The notes: generated by a model from the sequence alone, not told the origin. A stretch of DNA of 18,397 bases from JBHHYU01 sp046757725 (GCA_046757725.1 JBHHYU010000064.1:1-18397), one strand, 5' to 3'; positions 7,359 through 15,293 are shown, counted from the stretch's first letter. A program made the numbers and translations.

Positions 7359-7832
7359 GGGACCGTTGCAAAAACTCCCCCTGTGCCGGGCTCGTTCGTT
7401 TCCCGCTCTGTCTTGCGTTGGGGAGCCTCTCACAGAGCTAGAAAGTTGCTGGGTCTATTTCCTGTAGGCCTCCCACCACGCCAAGAAAAACACGAGGCCC
7501 ACCAATAAAATGACCCCCATGATGGGTACCAAAACCATAAACCCTCCTTTCTGAATGATCTACAAACCGTTTGTTCGGTCCGACTGGTGATCCGTACCGC
7601 CAGCACCCCCTCTGGTCACCCAGAACGACGAAAGCTTTTTCAGGCTGGCTTGCCACCTGAGTCTCACGGGGCCGAGCAAGTCAATCGGTAAAGAATCGTT
7701 CAAACTAGGCCTGTTGCAGCTTTACCGGATCTGAAGACGAAAATGTTCTTATAAAATTAATTGAATTTCCGCTTCACCTCAACAGCACCGGTTTAAGGGT
7801 AAGCCAAGCAGAATTTTTCCCCGAAGGAACCA
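7359..7832. other. Gap between nitroreductase and a membrane protein; holds one small ORF
   Basis: About 470 bases. The only coding signal I can support is the 27-codon membrane peptide at 7455-7538. A 72-codon minus frame at 7438-7656 covers the same bases in another frame, has no recognisable features and ignores the strong Shine-Dalgarno. CTCCCC (7374-7379) and GGGGAG (7421-7426) could pair with a long loop after the nitroreductase, but no T-run follows. Confidence 0.5.
7455..7538 (-). CDS. Small single-helix membrane peptide, 27 residues, unknown
   Basis: A 28-codon frame (ATG 7538, TAG 7455) preceded by AAAGGAGGG (7550-7542), an almost perfect anti-16S match 4-5 bases from the ATG. The product starts MVLVPIMGVILLVGLVFF and ends LAWWEAYRK: one hydrophobic helix of about 20 residues, then an aromatic belt (WW) and a charged tail, with the positive end probably in the cytoplasm. 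This composition resembles small accessory subunits of respiratory or transport complexes (CydX/CcoS size class), but no sequence match is claimed. It lies downstream of, and on the same strand as, the 153-residue membrane protein, 294 bases away. Confidence 0.6.
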   Translation of the reverse strand: MVLVPIMGVILLVGLVFFLAWWEAYRK

Positions 7833-8294
7833 TCACAAGAAATAGCGTGTAAAAATGACGATAGCAGCCAAGGCAGTCAGCAGATGAAAAACCACAAACA
7901 CCAGGGTTACCCAGAGCCGACTGTGAGATTCCTCTTCCTGAACCGGCCTATCTCTCGGAACTGCCAGAGTCGTTATCAACTTGACCAGACCCACGATTAA
8001 CGGAGGAAAACTTGCCATCAAAAAACCTGGAGTAAATTGCGCCGGACGAAGTAAAATTTGCGTAAATAATTGGAACGGTTCATAAGGCAAACCCGTTAAT
8101 AAAACAGTACGTACCAACCACAGTAGAAGAAAAACAAGCGATATTACCTGAGACAGGAATACGCCTGAATAGGGTTCAGGGATACCTTCCAAGCCACCGA
8201 AAGCCCATTTTTGGCTCTTTGCTGCCTCAACAACCAAAAATAAGCTAACCATCCAGATCGTGATGCAGAGTAATAACAATATAAAATGCCACAT
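7833..8294 (-). CDS. Integral membrane protein, four predicted helices, unknown function
   Basis: A 153-residue protein that is almost all membrane. Hydrophobic stretches lie at about 2-22, 48-68, 88-112 and 127-150. Between the third and fourth is a short charged loop (PRDRPVQEEESHSR). The loop after helix one carries KSQKWAFGGLEGIPEPYSG. No family motif is recognised. The ATG at 8294 has only a weak AAGAG upstream. Its composition resembles small quinone- or cytochrome-associated membrane subunits, but this is inference from shape only. Coding is supported by the long open frame and consistent hydrophobic periodicity. Confidence 0.65.
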   Translation of the reverse strand: MWHFILLLLCITIWMVSLFLVVEAAKSQKWAFGGLEGIPEPYSGVFLSQVISLVFLLLWLVRTVLLTGLPYEPFQLFTQILLRPAQFTPGFLMASFPPLIVGLVKLITTLAVPRDRPVQEEESHSRLWVTLVFVVFHLLTALAAIVIFTRYFL

Positions 8295-8674
8295 AACTAT
8301 TTCTCTTGACGGCGCCGGCTTATCAGGCTCAGCCCGACTAGCTATCCGCGCTTGGAATTCTCAGTATACTGTTTTCCGCGACGGCTATCTCACTTATGAT
8401 AAATGGTATGCGGAAGTCAAGCAGTGAATGCTTCCCAGGAGAGAAGAAGGCTTGCCGCCTTGGTTACCTTTTAGCCCGATGATGAACAGCCACACCTTCG
8501 ACTCGCTCTCCTGCGTGGTCCTACTATACTATTTGAAGAAGAGGTCCGACAGGCACTTTGCTATTATTTCGGTCTCGTGATAACTCCCTTACCACGAGGC
8601 CATGACCACCTACCCAAGGCCAGTGACTCCTCTTGTGTTAAGTAAGTTCGAATTCTCAAGGAAACCGTGGAGGC
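8295..8674. other. Divergent intergenic region before the TauE-like gene
   Basis: About 380 bases. It contains a perfect 10-bp palindrome CAGTATACTG (8362-8371), whose TATACT could also be a -10 hexamer, but no good -35 lies at the right distance. A 50-codon plus frame (8428-8580) has no Shine-Dalgarno and no recognisable product. I see no RNA gene or terminator. Confidence 0.4.
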
Positions 8675-9535
8675 ATGATCGAGTATATTTTTGAGTTCTG
8701 GTGGATGCTTCCAGTCGCATTTTGCGTATGCGTCATGGCCACGAGCTCTAGCGTGGAAGGAGCCGTTTTCTTTTCACCGATCTTCATTCTTCTCTTCCCT
8801 ATCATCGCGGGTGTGAAGATCGTTCCCATTGAGGCCGTATTTCTTGCACTCGCAATTGAGGTTTTTGGTTTCGGTAGCGCCTTGCTTGGCTATCTGCGGC
8901 GACAGCTCGTCGATACCTCCATTGCAAAAAAGGTTCTTTCCGTCTCCATCCCCGTAGCTATAGGGTTCGGATTCCTTTCGCACAGCGTTTCGAATAAACT
9001 TATCACGGGATTAATTGGAGTGATGATGTTTGTGCTCTCAGGCGCGGTTCTCTTTGCCCTCACAAAAGGAGGGGCGCGGTGTTTAGAAAGTGAGGAGGGT
9101 ACGGGTCATGCTTTACAGGCCGACATGCCACGAGGGCACGATTGGTATGCCTATGATCATGGCCTCTTTGGCATCGCGTGGTCGGCCATGGGTGGTCTCA
9201 TGGTGGGCCTCACGGGGATCGGGATCGGTGAATTGACGACAACCAGTCTGATTGTCCGGCACGGGTTGCCCGTTCGCATTGCAGTTGGTACCGGCATTTT
9301 GATTGTTTTCGCGACGGTATTGCCGGCTACTTTGGTACATGCGTACGTCTTCTCAACGGGTGTGTTGGACGTGCACTGGAATATTCTGTTCATGACCATT
9401 CCTGCGGTTGTCTCAGGCGGTCAGGTTTCGCCCCTTATCAACAGCCGCGTGAATGGAGAAAGAATGAAGGCATTTCTGTCACTGCTGTTCATTACGGTTG
9501 GTAGCCTGCTGCTCTGGCGGGCTATGGGATACTAA
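8675..9535 (+). CDS. Sulfite exporter TauE/SafE-family membrane permease
   Basis: Membrane transporter of the TauE/SafE family, whose members move sulfite, sulfoacetate or related anions. Of 286 residues most are in about eight hydrophobic helices in two halves, with a hydrophilic loop at about 130-165 between them. Family signs are the first-helix polar stretch ATSSSVEGAVFFSP followed by PIEAVFLALAIEVFGF, and the second-half repeat GGLMVGLTGIGIGEL with TTTSLIVRHGLP and AVGTGILIV. GGAGG lies only one base before the ATG at 8675, too close to be ideal; AAGGA further upstream or a start at the internal ATG 8705 may be used. Substrate not determinable. Possibly grouped with the LysE gene 174 bases on. 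Confidence 0.82.
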   Translation: MIEYIFEFWWMLPVAFCVCVMATSSSVEGAVFFSPIFILLFPIIAGVKIVPIEAVFLALAIEVFGFGSALLGYLRRQLVDTSIAKKVLSVSIPVAIGFGFLSHSVSNKLITGLIGVMMFVLSGAVLFALTKGGARCLESEEGTGHALQADMPRGHDWYAYDHGLFGIAWSAMGGLMVGLTGIGIGELTTTSLIVRHGLPVRIAVGTGILIVFATVLPATLVHAYVFSTGVLDVHWNILFMTIPAVVSGGQVSPLINSRVNGERMKAFLSLLFITVGSLLLWRAMGY

Positions 9536-9644
9536 ACTTCCCCCTTAATCTCTTCAGTCGCTTCTTCAACGTACAGCCGTATTGCTGCAACTCTGTAGAT
9601 CGCCTTAAAGAATAGGCTTATTTCGTTAAACCCTTGAAAGTCCG

Positions 9645-9678
9645 TTCCTTGATGTTATATTTAGTTTTTAACAAGGAA
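9645..9678. repeat. Imperfect inverted repeat in the lysE-like leader
   Basis: TTCCTT (9645-9650) and AAGGAA (9673-9678) pair, and GTTA/TAAC can extend the stem across a 3-base bulge. The hairpin ends 32 bases before the start codon. It could be a regulatory leader structure or chance. Confidence 0.25.
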
Positions 9679-9709
9679 TCGCTGTCTAACAACATTGGAT
9701 TGAGAACAC

Positions 9710-10321
9710 ATGGGAACCAGCCTGTTCTTTGAAGGTCTTATTATTGGTTTTGTAATCGCCGTCCCCGTGGGGCCCATCGGCCTATTATGTATCAACCGTA
9801 TCATGTCCGGGGGACCGAGGTATGGTCTTATATCCGGTTTAGGGCTCGCCACGGCCGATGCATTCTGGGGCGGCACGGTCGCGCTCGGTTTGACGTTAAT
9901 ATCAAGTCTTTTAAATCGTCAACTGGTGTGGCTTCACCCCATTGGGGGTATTTTTCTCTGTTACCTGGGTGTTAAAACCTTTCTGGTAAACCCTGCAATT
10001 CATGTTGCGTTAACCAAGAAAAATAGGCTATGGGGAGCGTACAGTTTAATGTTCTTCCTGAGGTTCACAAATCCCGTCACCATGCTCTCTTTTATAGCCA
10101 TCTACGCAGGGCTGGGGGTAGCAAGCTTGAGCGGGAGATACTTTACCGCAGTACTGTTGACATCGGGTGTCTTTCTCGGTTCGGCCCTATGGTGGGTTAT
10201 CCTTACTAGTAGTCTCGGCCTGTTTCGAAAGAAGTTTACCAATCACGGATTAAAGTGGATGCACAGAATATCCGGTGCCATCATTGCCAGCGTTGGTTTT
10301 GTGGTCCTCCTGAACCCTTGA
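9710..10321 (+). CDS. LysE/RhtB-family exporter
   Basis: Inner-membrane exporter of amino acids or similar metabolites. It has 203 residues (family about 200) and six hydrophobic segments. The N-terminal helix holds the family signature AVPVGPIGLLC, then RIMSGGPRYGLISGLGLATADAFWG, and later LRFTNPVTMLSFIAIYAG, the second conserved LysE block. The ATG at 9710 has only a weak TTGAGA upstream. On the same strand as the TauE-like gene upstream and the acyltransferase 108 bases downstream. Substrate cannot be inferred. Confidence 0.85.
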   Translation: MGTSLFFEGLIIGFVIAVPVGPIGLLCINRIMSGGPRYGLISGLGLATADAFWGGTVALGLTLISSLLNRQLVWLHPIGGIFLCYLGVKTFLVNPAIHVALTKKNRLWGAYSLMFFLRFTNPVTMLSFIAIYAGLGVASLSGRYFTAVLLTSGVFLGSALWWVILTSSLGLFRKKFTNHGLKWMHRISGAIIASVGFVVLLNP

Positions 10322-10429
10322 CCAACTTCCCCACCAACAAACCTCTAAGGAAAAACGCGGACATGGAACGAACAGGTATTGAGTTGGCGGGACCTCCACC
10401 AGCGTCGAATTCTCTCTGAAACCAGAACC

Positions 10430-11242
10430 ATGCGGCTAATTAAATTAACTGTTTTATTGTTATGTTGGGCCATTTTCTTTCCCATCGAGACATTGGTACA
10501 TGCCGGGGCATTTCTTTTCCGAGTACCCGACGGTATACGCTGGCGAGTTATCAGCAGCGTTAGCAGATACCTCTCCCGTATCCTGAGAGTCATCATGGGT
10601 GTAAAGATTATGGTAGAGGGAAAGCGCCACCAATTAAATACCGGGAATTACCTCATTATCAGTAATCACCTCAGTTACGTTGATGGTATCGTCCTGGGGA
10701 GTCTGTTCCCGATAATATTTGTATCTAAAAGAGAGATCAGAAGTTGGCCTTGGGTTGGTCAATGGAATGCCCTGTGTGGAACGATATTTGTTGATCGCGG
10801 AAAGCGAGGAACCATTCGGTCGGCCGTGGAACAAATCGCCTGTAAGTTAGGCCAGGAGATCAATGTGCTTTTATTCCCGGAGGGGACTTCAACCAACGGG
10901 GAGCATGTATTACCGTTTCAATCTGCGTTTTTTGCTGCGCCTCTTATGAGTCAGACAGCCGTACTCCCACTCACCCTGGCCTATAGGCGAATCGATAAAG
11001 AGCCTATATCTGAGGCCAATAGGGACCGGTTATACTGGTATGGGGGCATGCCTTTTCCCAGCCATTTTTGGGATCTGCTTGCTCTCCGAACTATCGAAGT
11101 CGCTGTTACGCTTCACCCTGTTATAGAAACCTCGGGGCTTCAAAATAACTCTCAAAATCGAAAGAAGTTAAGTGAAGACTGTTACGAGCTCATTACTTCG
11201 GCGAGTCACCGTGGGGACCGACCGGATCGGAGGACAGCCTAG
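10430..11242 (+). CDS. 1-acyl-sn-glycerol-3-phosphate acyltransferase (PlsC-like)
   Basis: Membrane-associated acyltransferase of the PlsC/LPLAT superfamily, adding an acyl chain to lysophosphatidate or a related lysolipid. An N-terminal helix (about 5-30) is followed by motif I NHLSYVD (H80-x4-D85), motif II FVDRGKRG (120-127), motif III LFPEGTSTNG (148-157) and motif IV around VLPLTLAYR. Numbering is from the ATG at 10430, 270 residues. The frame is open back to a TTG at 10379, which would add 17 non-homologous residues. Neither start has a clear Shine-Dalgarno. The last 50 bases overlap the 3' end of the oppositely directed CPBP protease gene. Confidence 0.85.
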   Translation: MRLIKLTVLLLCWAIFFPIETLVHAGAFLFRVPDGIRWRVISSVSRYLSRILRVIMGVKIMVEGKRHQLNTGNYLIISNHLSYVDGIVLGSLFPIIFVSKREIRSWPWVGQWNALCGTIFVDRGKRGTIRSAVEQIACKLGQEINVLLFPEGTSTNGEHVLPFQSAFFAAPLMSQTAVLPLTLAYRRIDKEPISEANRDRLYWYGGMPFPSHFWDLLALRTIEVAVTLHPVIETSGLQNNSQNRKKLSEDCYELITSASHRGDRPDRRTA

Positions 11243-12134
11243 TTCGCCCTTCCGTGAGCCAGTGAATAAGAACGCCAACTGCCAGGATACCGATCCAAGT
11301 GGCAAATCCACTGATAATCTTTGGCCTGGAAGAACCAAAGATCCACCCGAGATTCTCACGTCTGAAATCCCCGAAGACACGTATCGTCTTGATTCCGAAG
11401 ACCCATCCCGCGTGTAGGCCAATCGAAAGATAGAGCGATCCCGTCCTTTGAAACGCATAGCTTAACACAACTCCGAGAAGGAATAAGCCGAGAAAACCTG
11501 GGAGGAGGCCAAGAGGGTCCAGGAAGCGATTGAAGGTGTGCATGAGATGATCTACGCCGGCCCATAGCCCGTAGTCATCCAGATAGATCTTTTGTGCCGG
11601 TTTGATAAAGTGCATGGCGGCATAAAACACGTTTGCGCCAATAAAAGCCCCGGTGGGTTTCCAGTCTTCGCGCATCCCTTTGAAGATGATGCCGCGAAAA
11701 AATATCTCCTCTGTGAGGCCAACCGTTATACCGGTCAGCAATGCCTTGAGTGATCGTCTAAGCCCCACTTCAAAGGGGACACGAAAGTAGATGAGGTAGA
11801 CGCCGGAAACAGCCATGAGGAGACAGACAGTAATAAAAGATGCAAGGGCGAGCAGACTCCCTTTAATAACATCACGATAGCCGTCGCGCGGCGAACTTAG
11901 ACCAAGCCGTGCCAAGGAATCGATTTTGAGTAGGTGACGACAAGGAAAAAAAAGAACGGTTGCTAGAACCATAAAGAGGCGATTGAAAATCTTTGAAAAC
12001 GTGTAGCGGTGACCCTGCCCTCCGTACCAGATCGCAGCAACGAAGTCCCAAAGGAAGGCCGCCCAAGGGCTAAGAAGGCTCGTTAGCAAAAGCACCAAGA
12101 GAAGATAGAGGAGTACCCTTTGATAACTTTTCAC
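11193..12134 (-). CDS. CPBP-family intramembrane metalloprotease (Abi/CAAX protease-like)
   Basis: Multi-pass membrane protease of the CPBP family (relatives of the Rce1 CAAX protease and bacteriocin self-immunity proteins). 313 residues with about eight hydrophobic stretches. All family motifs are present: EEIFFRG (E142, E143, R147), FYAAMHF (F170, H175) and LHAGW (H241). The long N-terminal membrane part (1-125) is typical. The frame starts at a GTG (12134), with only a weak ribosome-binding site. It converges on the PlsC-like gene and shares its final 50 bases (11193-11242), so the C-terminal residues after about 297 (hydrophilic, TEGRTRLSS onward) may be a run-on. Role unknown. Confidence 0.85.
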   Translation of the reverse strand: MKSYQRVLLYLLLVLLLTSLLSPWAAFLWDFVAAIWYGGQGHRYTFSKIFNRLFMVLATVLFFPCRHLLKIDSLARLGLSSPRDGYRDVIKGSLLALASFITVCLLMAVSGVYLIYFRVPFEVGLRRSLKALLTGITVGLTEEIFFRGIIFKGMREDWKPTGAFIGANVFYAAMHFIKPAQKIYLDDYGLWAGVDHLMHTFNRFLDPLGLLPGFLGLFLLGVVLSYAFQRTGSLYLSIGLHAGWVFGIKTIRVFGDFRRENLGWIFGSSRPKIISGFATWIGILAVGVLIHWLTEGRTRLSSDPVGPHGDSPK

Positions 12135-12380
12135 TCTGATCGCTTCAGGTTAGTTGGCACGAGCATACGTTCTACCCGTTGGCTCACACTCTCACGTGGT
12201 TTCCAGCGTAGCTCATTTCAAAGGCGTGCGAGAGACCTCAACGTAGGCAGACAAGTTCCTGCTCTCTTCGTATCATTGCTCAAAACTCAGATGCCAGGCC
12301 TTTTCCAGGGTGGTCCCGCACCTAGGTCACCAACAGAAGGTAAAATCCAAGGCAGAAAGGCAAAAACTCAGGCCCAAGGG

Positions 12381-12875
12381 TTATCTCACAATCAAGGGAT
12401 AGTCGGGGGTCGGGTTTAAAGGGCAGCGAAAGGCATAATTTCCTTTGACCAGGGTGATCGCGTAATCCTTGCTCTTTCCCATATTCAGACCACCACCGGA
12501 AACAGACGGGAGTGTAACTCGGCCTAGACCTTGCCCACGGAGCCAAAACCCTAACGCATAGGGGACATTTTTATTCGTTACGCGAAAGATATACTTTCCC
12601 GGTTGTAGCGTGATTGTTTTGAGATGCCGGTTTGCGATGGTTTCCCGGTTGATTTTCTCGCAATCTGCCTTCTTTGTGGAATGGTAGGTTTGCGGATTTT
12701 CCTCAGCTTCAATGAAAAGGCACGGTACTTGGGTCAGCCGAATGATGCTAACGCCATCACTCCGTTTTTCAATAAAAGATTCACTACCGGCAACGGCAGT
12801 CTGACCGGTAGTAAAAAAGCCCACCACTAGTACCAGGACATAAAGAATTGTTTTGTACGCCCGTTTTTGATGCAT
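12381..12875 (-). CDS. Secreted cupredoxin-like protein, function unknown
   Basis: A 164-residue exported protein. Residues 1-29 are a clear signal peptide (KRAY basic start, hydrophobic core, cleavage after AVA). The mature part is beta-rich: ITLQPGKYIFRVTNKNVPYALGF, then a glycine-rich GQGLGRV, LPSVSGGGLNMG, and TLVKGNYAFRCPLNP at the end. This pattern (strand-turn with PGxYxFxVTN, last strand with a cysteine) is that of a cupredoxin-like fold. However, the His and Met ligands expected after the cysteine of a blue copper site are absent, so copper binding is not supported. Cysteines at 52, 72 and 151. A strong AGGAGGGG precedes the ATG at 12875. Confidence 0.75.
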   Translation of the reverse strand: MHQKRAYKTILYVLVLVVGFFTTGQTAVAGSESFIEKRSDGVSIIRLTQVPCLFIEAEENPQTYHSTKKADCEKINRETIANRHLKTITLQPGKYIFRVTNKNVPYALGFWLRGQGLGRVTLPSVSGGGLNMGKSKDYAITLVKGNYAFRCPLNPTPDYPLIVR

Positions 12876-13486
12876 AGAATCCCCTCCTACCCTATTCTAA
12901 TTAATTTCGCCCTTTCCTTTCAAGAAAACAAGAGTGAAAGCCAAAAAGTTCCGAAACGCTGATCACCACAGCGCCCCTCGGGTAGGACCAAGCTGCTTGC
13001 TGCTCGTGCAAAACACTTTTATCGCGCCTAGGAGGGGTACTGGAAGATCGACTGCGATTCCCTGGAGGGAAGCGACAAAACCCGACCACCACAAACAATG
13101 GCATTTGCAAAGGCGAGTCTTGCTGTTTAAGAGTCGCCATCTAGGTCCATCGTTGCCACTTTCTATGCTCACCCGTGACACACTTTTGGACATAAGATGA
13201 CAGATTTTACCGTTTTATCGAATCAGGAAGTCTCGAAACATCCCATGAAATCAACTAATTAGATCCCCAATGGACCTTGGCATACTGCTTGCTGCCTTTT
13301 AAATAACTAGTTTGGATAGAGAGATAAACGCAGTTGTGCTCTATCGGCCTGAGTCTCTATGGACATGGGCTCAGTGGGGCAGGGCACGGCCATGTTGGAC
13401 ATGGCAAAGGCCACAACAAGTAAAGGGCCTGATCCAGTCACCTGAAAAGACCGAGGCCTGCCAACTAACCGTATGTGGAGGAAATC
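12876..13486. other. 600-base divergent gap between two secreted-protein genes
   Basis: No convincing gene. Minus-strand TTGAAA (12923-12918), 18-base spacer and TAGAAT (12899-12894) form a promoter candidate for the cupredoxin-like gene, though its start site would fall within or next to the Shine-Dalgarno. On plus, TTGGCA (13277-13282), a 16-base spacer and TTAAAT (13299-13304) is a weaker candidate for the CigR-like gene. GCCATGT/ACATGGC (13389-13405) makes a perfect 7-bp hairpin with a 3-base loop about 80 bases before that gene. Frames on both strands of 62-88 codons look like chance. Confidence 0.45.
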
Positions 13487-13951
13487 ATGAGAGTAAGTAA
13501 AACTCAGTGTTTGCTCATAGCACTGGCCGTAACAGTAGTAACATCACCAGCTTTCTCAAAAGAAAAAGGGAAAGGCAGAGGCAAGAGAGCCGGTACCGCC
13601 CACCATGTAGCCAGGCAAGAAGGGCATCTACCCTTCTTTGTCCCTGGGGAGCGCCGGATTATCCGGGAGTTTTTTTTGGGCCATTCGAGTGGACTGCCGC
13701 CGGGCCTGGCCAAGCGAGGTGGTAATCTCCCACCCGGGCTGCAAAAGCACCTGGAAAGAAATGGCACACTTCCTCCCGGCCTACAAAAACGGTTAGAGCC
13801 ATTTCCCAGCGACCTGGAGCGGCGACTATCCGGTATCCCAAACAGCTGGCGGCGAGTTATCCTCGGACGGGACGTGATTTTACTGGACCGCCGTACCGGC
13901 CGCATTTTAGATATTATTGAAGATGTCATTGGATTGATTAGGGATCGGTAA
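13487..13951 (+). CDS. Secreted LPPG-repeat protein, CigR-like
   Basis: A 154-residue exported basic protein. A signal peptide covers about 1-24. Then comes a lysine/glycine-rich linker, and three LPPGL units (70-74, 81-85, 95-99), two followed by QKHLERNGT or QKRLEPFP spacers. The C-terminal module (VILGRDVILLDRRTGRILD, then IIEDV) resembles the end of CigR-family and related small periplasmic proteins, which have LPPG(I/L)xK repeats and a final strand-turn-strand before an IxDV helix. CigR in Salmonella is described as anti-virulence; no such role is implied here. The ATG at 13487 follows GGAGGAAATC; a GTG at 13475 overlapping that ribosome-binding site is less likely. Confidence 0.75.
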   Translation: MRVSKTQCLLIALAVTVVTSPAFSKEKGKGRGKRAGTAHHVARQEGHLPFFVPGERRIIREFFLGHSSGLPPGLAKRGGNLPPGLQKHLERNGTLPPGLQKRLEPFPSDLERRLSGIPNSWRRVILGRDVILLDRRTGRILDIIEDVIGLIRDR

Positions 13952-14176
13952 GGGATAGCGACACCGTTAGCTTTTACGAAAAATTTTAGCATCTTGCTTC
14001 CATCCTGCAGAGTTCGGAGGCGTGCTGGCCGGTTAGACCTTTCGCCATACCCACCCATTTGACGGAACTCGCAGTCGCCCATCTACAGGAGTTGCCTTAC
14101 TAGTAGGCTTGATAACGGGTTAGGTAATCCGGCGAGTCGCAACCAAAGACCTACCTAAACTTTCAGCTTTCATTCG

Positions 14177-14205
14177 TTGCACCTTTGCAGGGTTTTTCGT
14201 ATGAT
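14177..14205 (+). promoter_or_regulatory. Possible promoter placing the MscS start codon at the 5' end of its mRNA
   Basis: TATGAT (14200-14205, five of six matches) follows a weak TTGCAC (14177-14182) with 17-base spacing. The predicted start near 14212 nearly coincides with the ATG at 14214, which has no Shine-Dalgarno. Confidence 0.35.
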
Positions 14206-14213
14206 TTGCAGCC

Positions 14214-15293
14214 ATGGAGTTCGTTCAGCCTCTATTAGAGCGGCAATTTCTTAATAATTTCGTTCGGGATTACTTAATATCATTCGCCATCATGGTGGGG
14301 CTTATCTGCCTCATCCTAGTCGCAAAACGCTTTCTTGTAACCAACTTTCGGAAAATCGCGCTGAAGACAAAGAATGACTTGGACGACCTTCTCGTACATC
14401 TGCTTTCGCGGGTGGGAGCACCTACGATCGTTATCGTTTCGCTTTTTGTCGCAACGTTTTTTCTCAAGCTCGGCCCGAACGTCCGGGCCGCCCTGAAATA
14501 TGCGCTGATTATCATAGTGACGATTCGTATCGTACTCCTTGCAGAGGATCTGGTAGCCTATATCGTCGATCGGACCTATCGGCGGGCTCGACCGGATGAC
14601 CCCGGCGCAGGGACAGTCGTTCAGAACATTACTATCATGTTCCGGTGGGCCATCTGGAGCCTTGCCGTGATTTTTGTGTTAGATAACCTAGGAATCAATA
14701 TTTCCGCGGTGGTTGCAGGGCTTGGAATCACCGGGATCGCGGTTGCACTTGCCGCACAAGCGGTCCTCGGTGATGCTTTAAGCGCCGTGACTATTTTTCT
14801 CGACAAGCCCTTTCAGATAGGAGATTTTATTATCGTGGGAGACAATCTGGGAACCGTTGAGCACGTGGGCTTAAAAACAACGCGTATCCGTAGCCTTTTC
14901 GGTGAACAATTGATTTTCCCAAACTCAGATCTTACCGGAAGCCGCATCAAAAACTATAAGCGGATGAAAGTTCGCCGGATTGCTTTTGAACTTGGCGTGA
15001 CGTATCAGACAACGGCAGAGCAAGTGAGGAAGATTCCGGAAATGGTGAAGGAAATTTGCAAGAAGATCGAGGGAATACGCCTCGACCGAGCGCACTTCAA
15101 AAGTTACGGTGACTTTGCGCTCGTTTATGAAATTGTCTATTACGTGCTGTCGCCCGATTACAATATTTACATGGATAAACAGCAGGCCATTAACTTCGCC
15201 CTAAAAGATGCGTTTGAGCGCGAGAAAATTGAGTTCGCCTACCCAACGCAGACACTTTTCATCAGCCCGCAGGAAGAGCAAGCCAAATCTTAG
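14214..15293 (+). CDS. Small-conductance mechanosensitive channel (MscS family)
   Basis: Inner-membrane channel opened by membrane tension, releasing solutes on osmotic downshock. 359 residues: N-terminal helices at about 20-40, 68-85 and 95-117, a further helix at 142-158, then the pore helix at about 162-195 with its small-residue packing pattern (AVVAGLGITGIAVALAAQ, then AVLGDALSAV) and the adjoining DKPFQIGDFIIVGDNLGTV beta domain entry. FPNSDLTGSRIKNY and the C-terminal alpha/beta part complete the family. One more transmembrane helix than Escherichia coli MscS. No ribosome-binding site is evident. Ends 50 bases before a terminator candidate. Confidence 0.93.
   Translation: MEFVQPLLERQFLNNFVRDYLISFAIMVGLICLILVAKRFLVTNFRKIALKTKNDLDDLLVHLLSRVGAPTIVIVSLFVATFFLKLGPNVRAALKYALIIIVTIRIVLLAEDLVAYIVDRTYRRARPDDPGAGTVVQNITIMFRWAIWSLAVIFVLDNLGINISAVVAGLGITGIAVALAAQAVLGDALSAVTIFLDKPFQIGDFIIVGDNLGTVEHVGLKTTRIRSLFGEQLIFPNSDLTGSRIKNYKRMKVRRIAFELGVTYQTTAEQVRKIPEMVKEICKKIEGIRLDRAHFKSYGDFALVYEIVYYVLSPDYNIYMDKQQAINFALKDAFEREKIEFAYPTQTLFISPQEEQAKS

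Noticed and set aside
8428..8580. 50-codon plus-strand frame before the TauE-like gene
   Set aside because: No ribosome-binding site, no membrane helix or domain, mixed composition.
12135..12380. Small RNA or terminator between the CPBP and cupredoxin-like genes
   Set aside because: No hairpin with a T-run and no recognisable RNA motif was seen.
12901..13200. Overlapping 76-88 codon frames on both strands in the 600-base gap
   Set aside because: Three mutually overlapping frames with no start signals or domain features; consistent with chance.
13312..13500. 62-codon plus frame overlapping the start of the CigR-like gene
   Set aside because: Different frame, no ribosome-binding site, and it runs into a gene with a strong one.
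13504..14082. 192-codon minus-strand frame opposite the CigR-like gene
   Set aside because: The plus-strand protein has a signal peptide, repeats and a good ribosome-binding site; the minus frame has an arginine/proline-rich product with no start signal.
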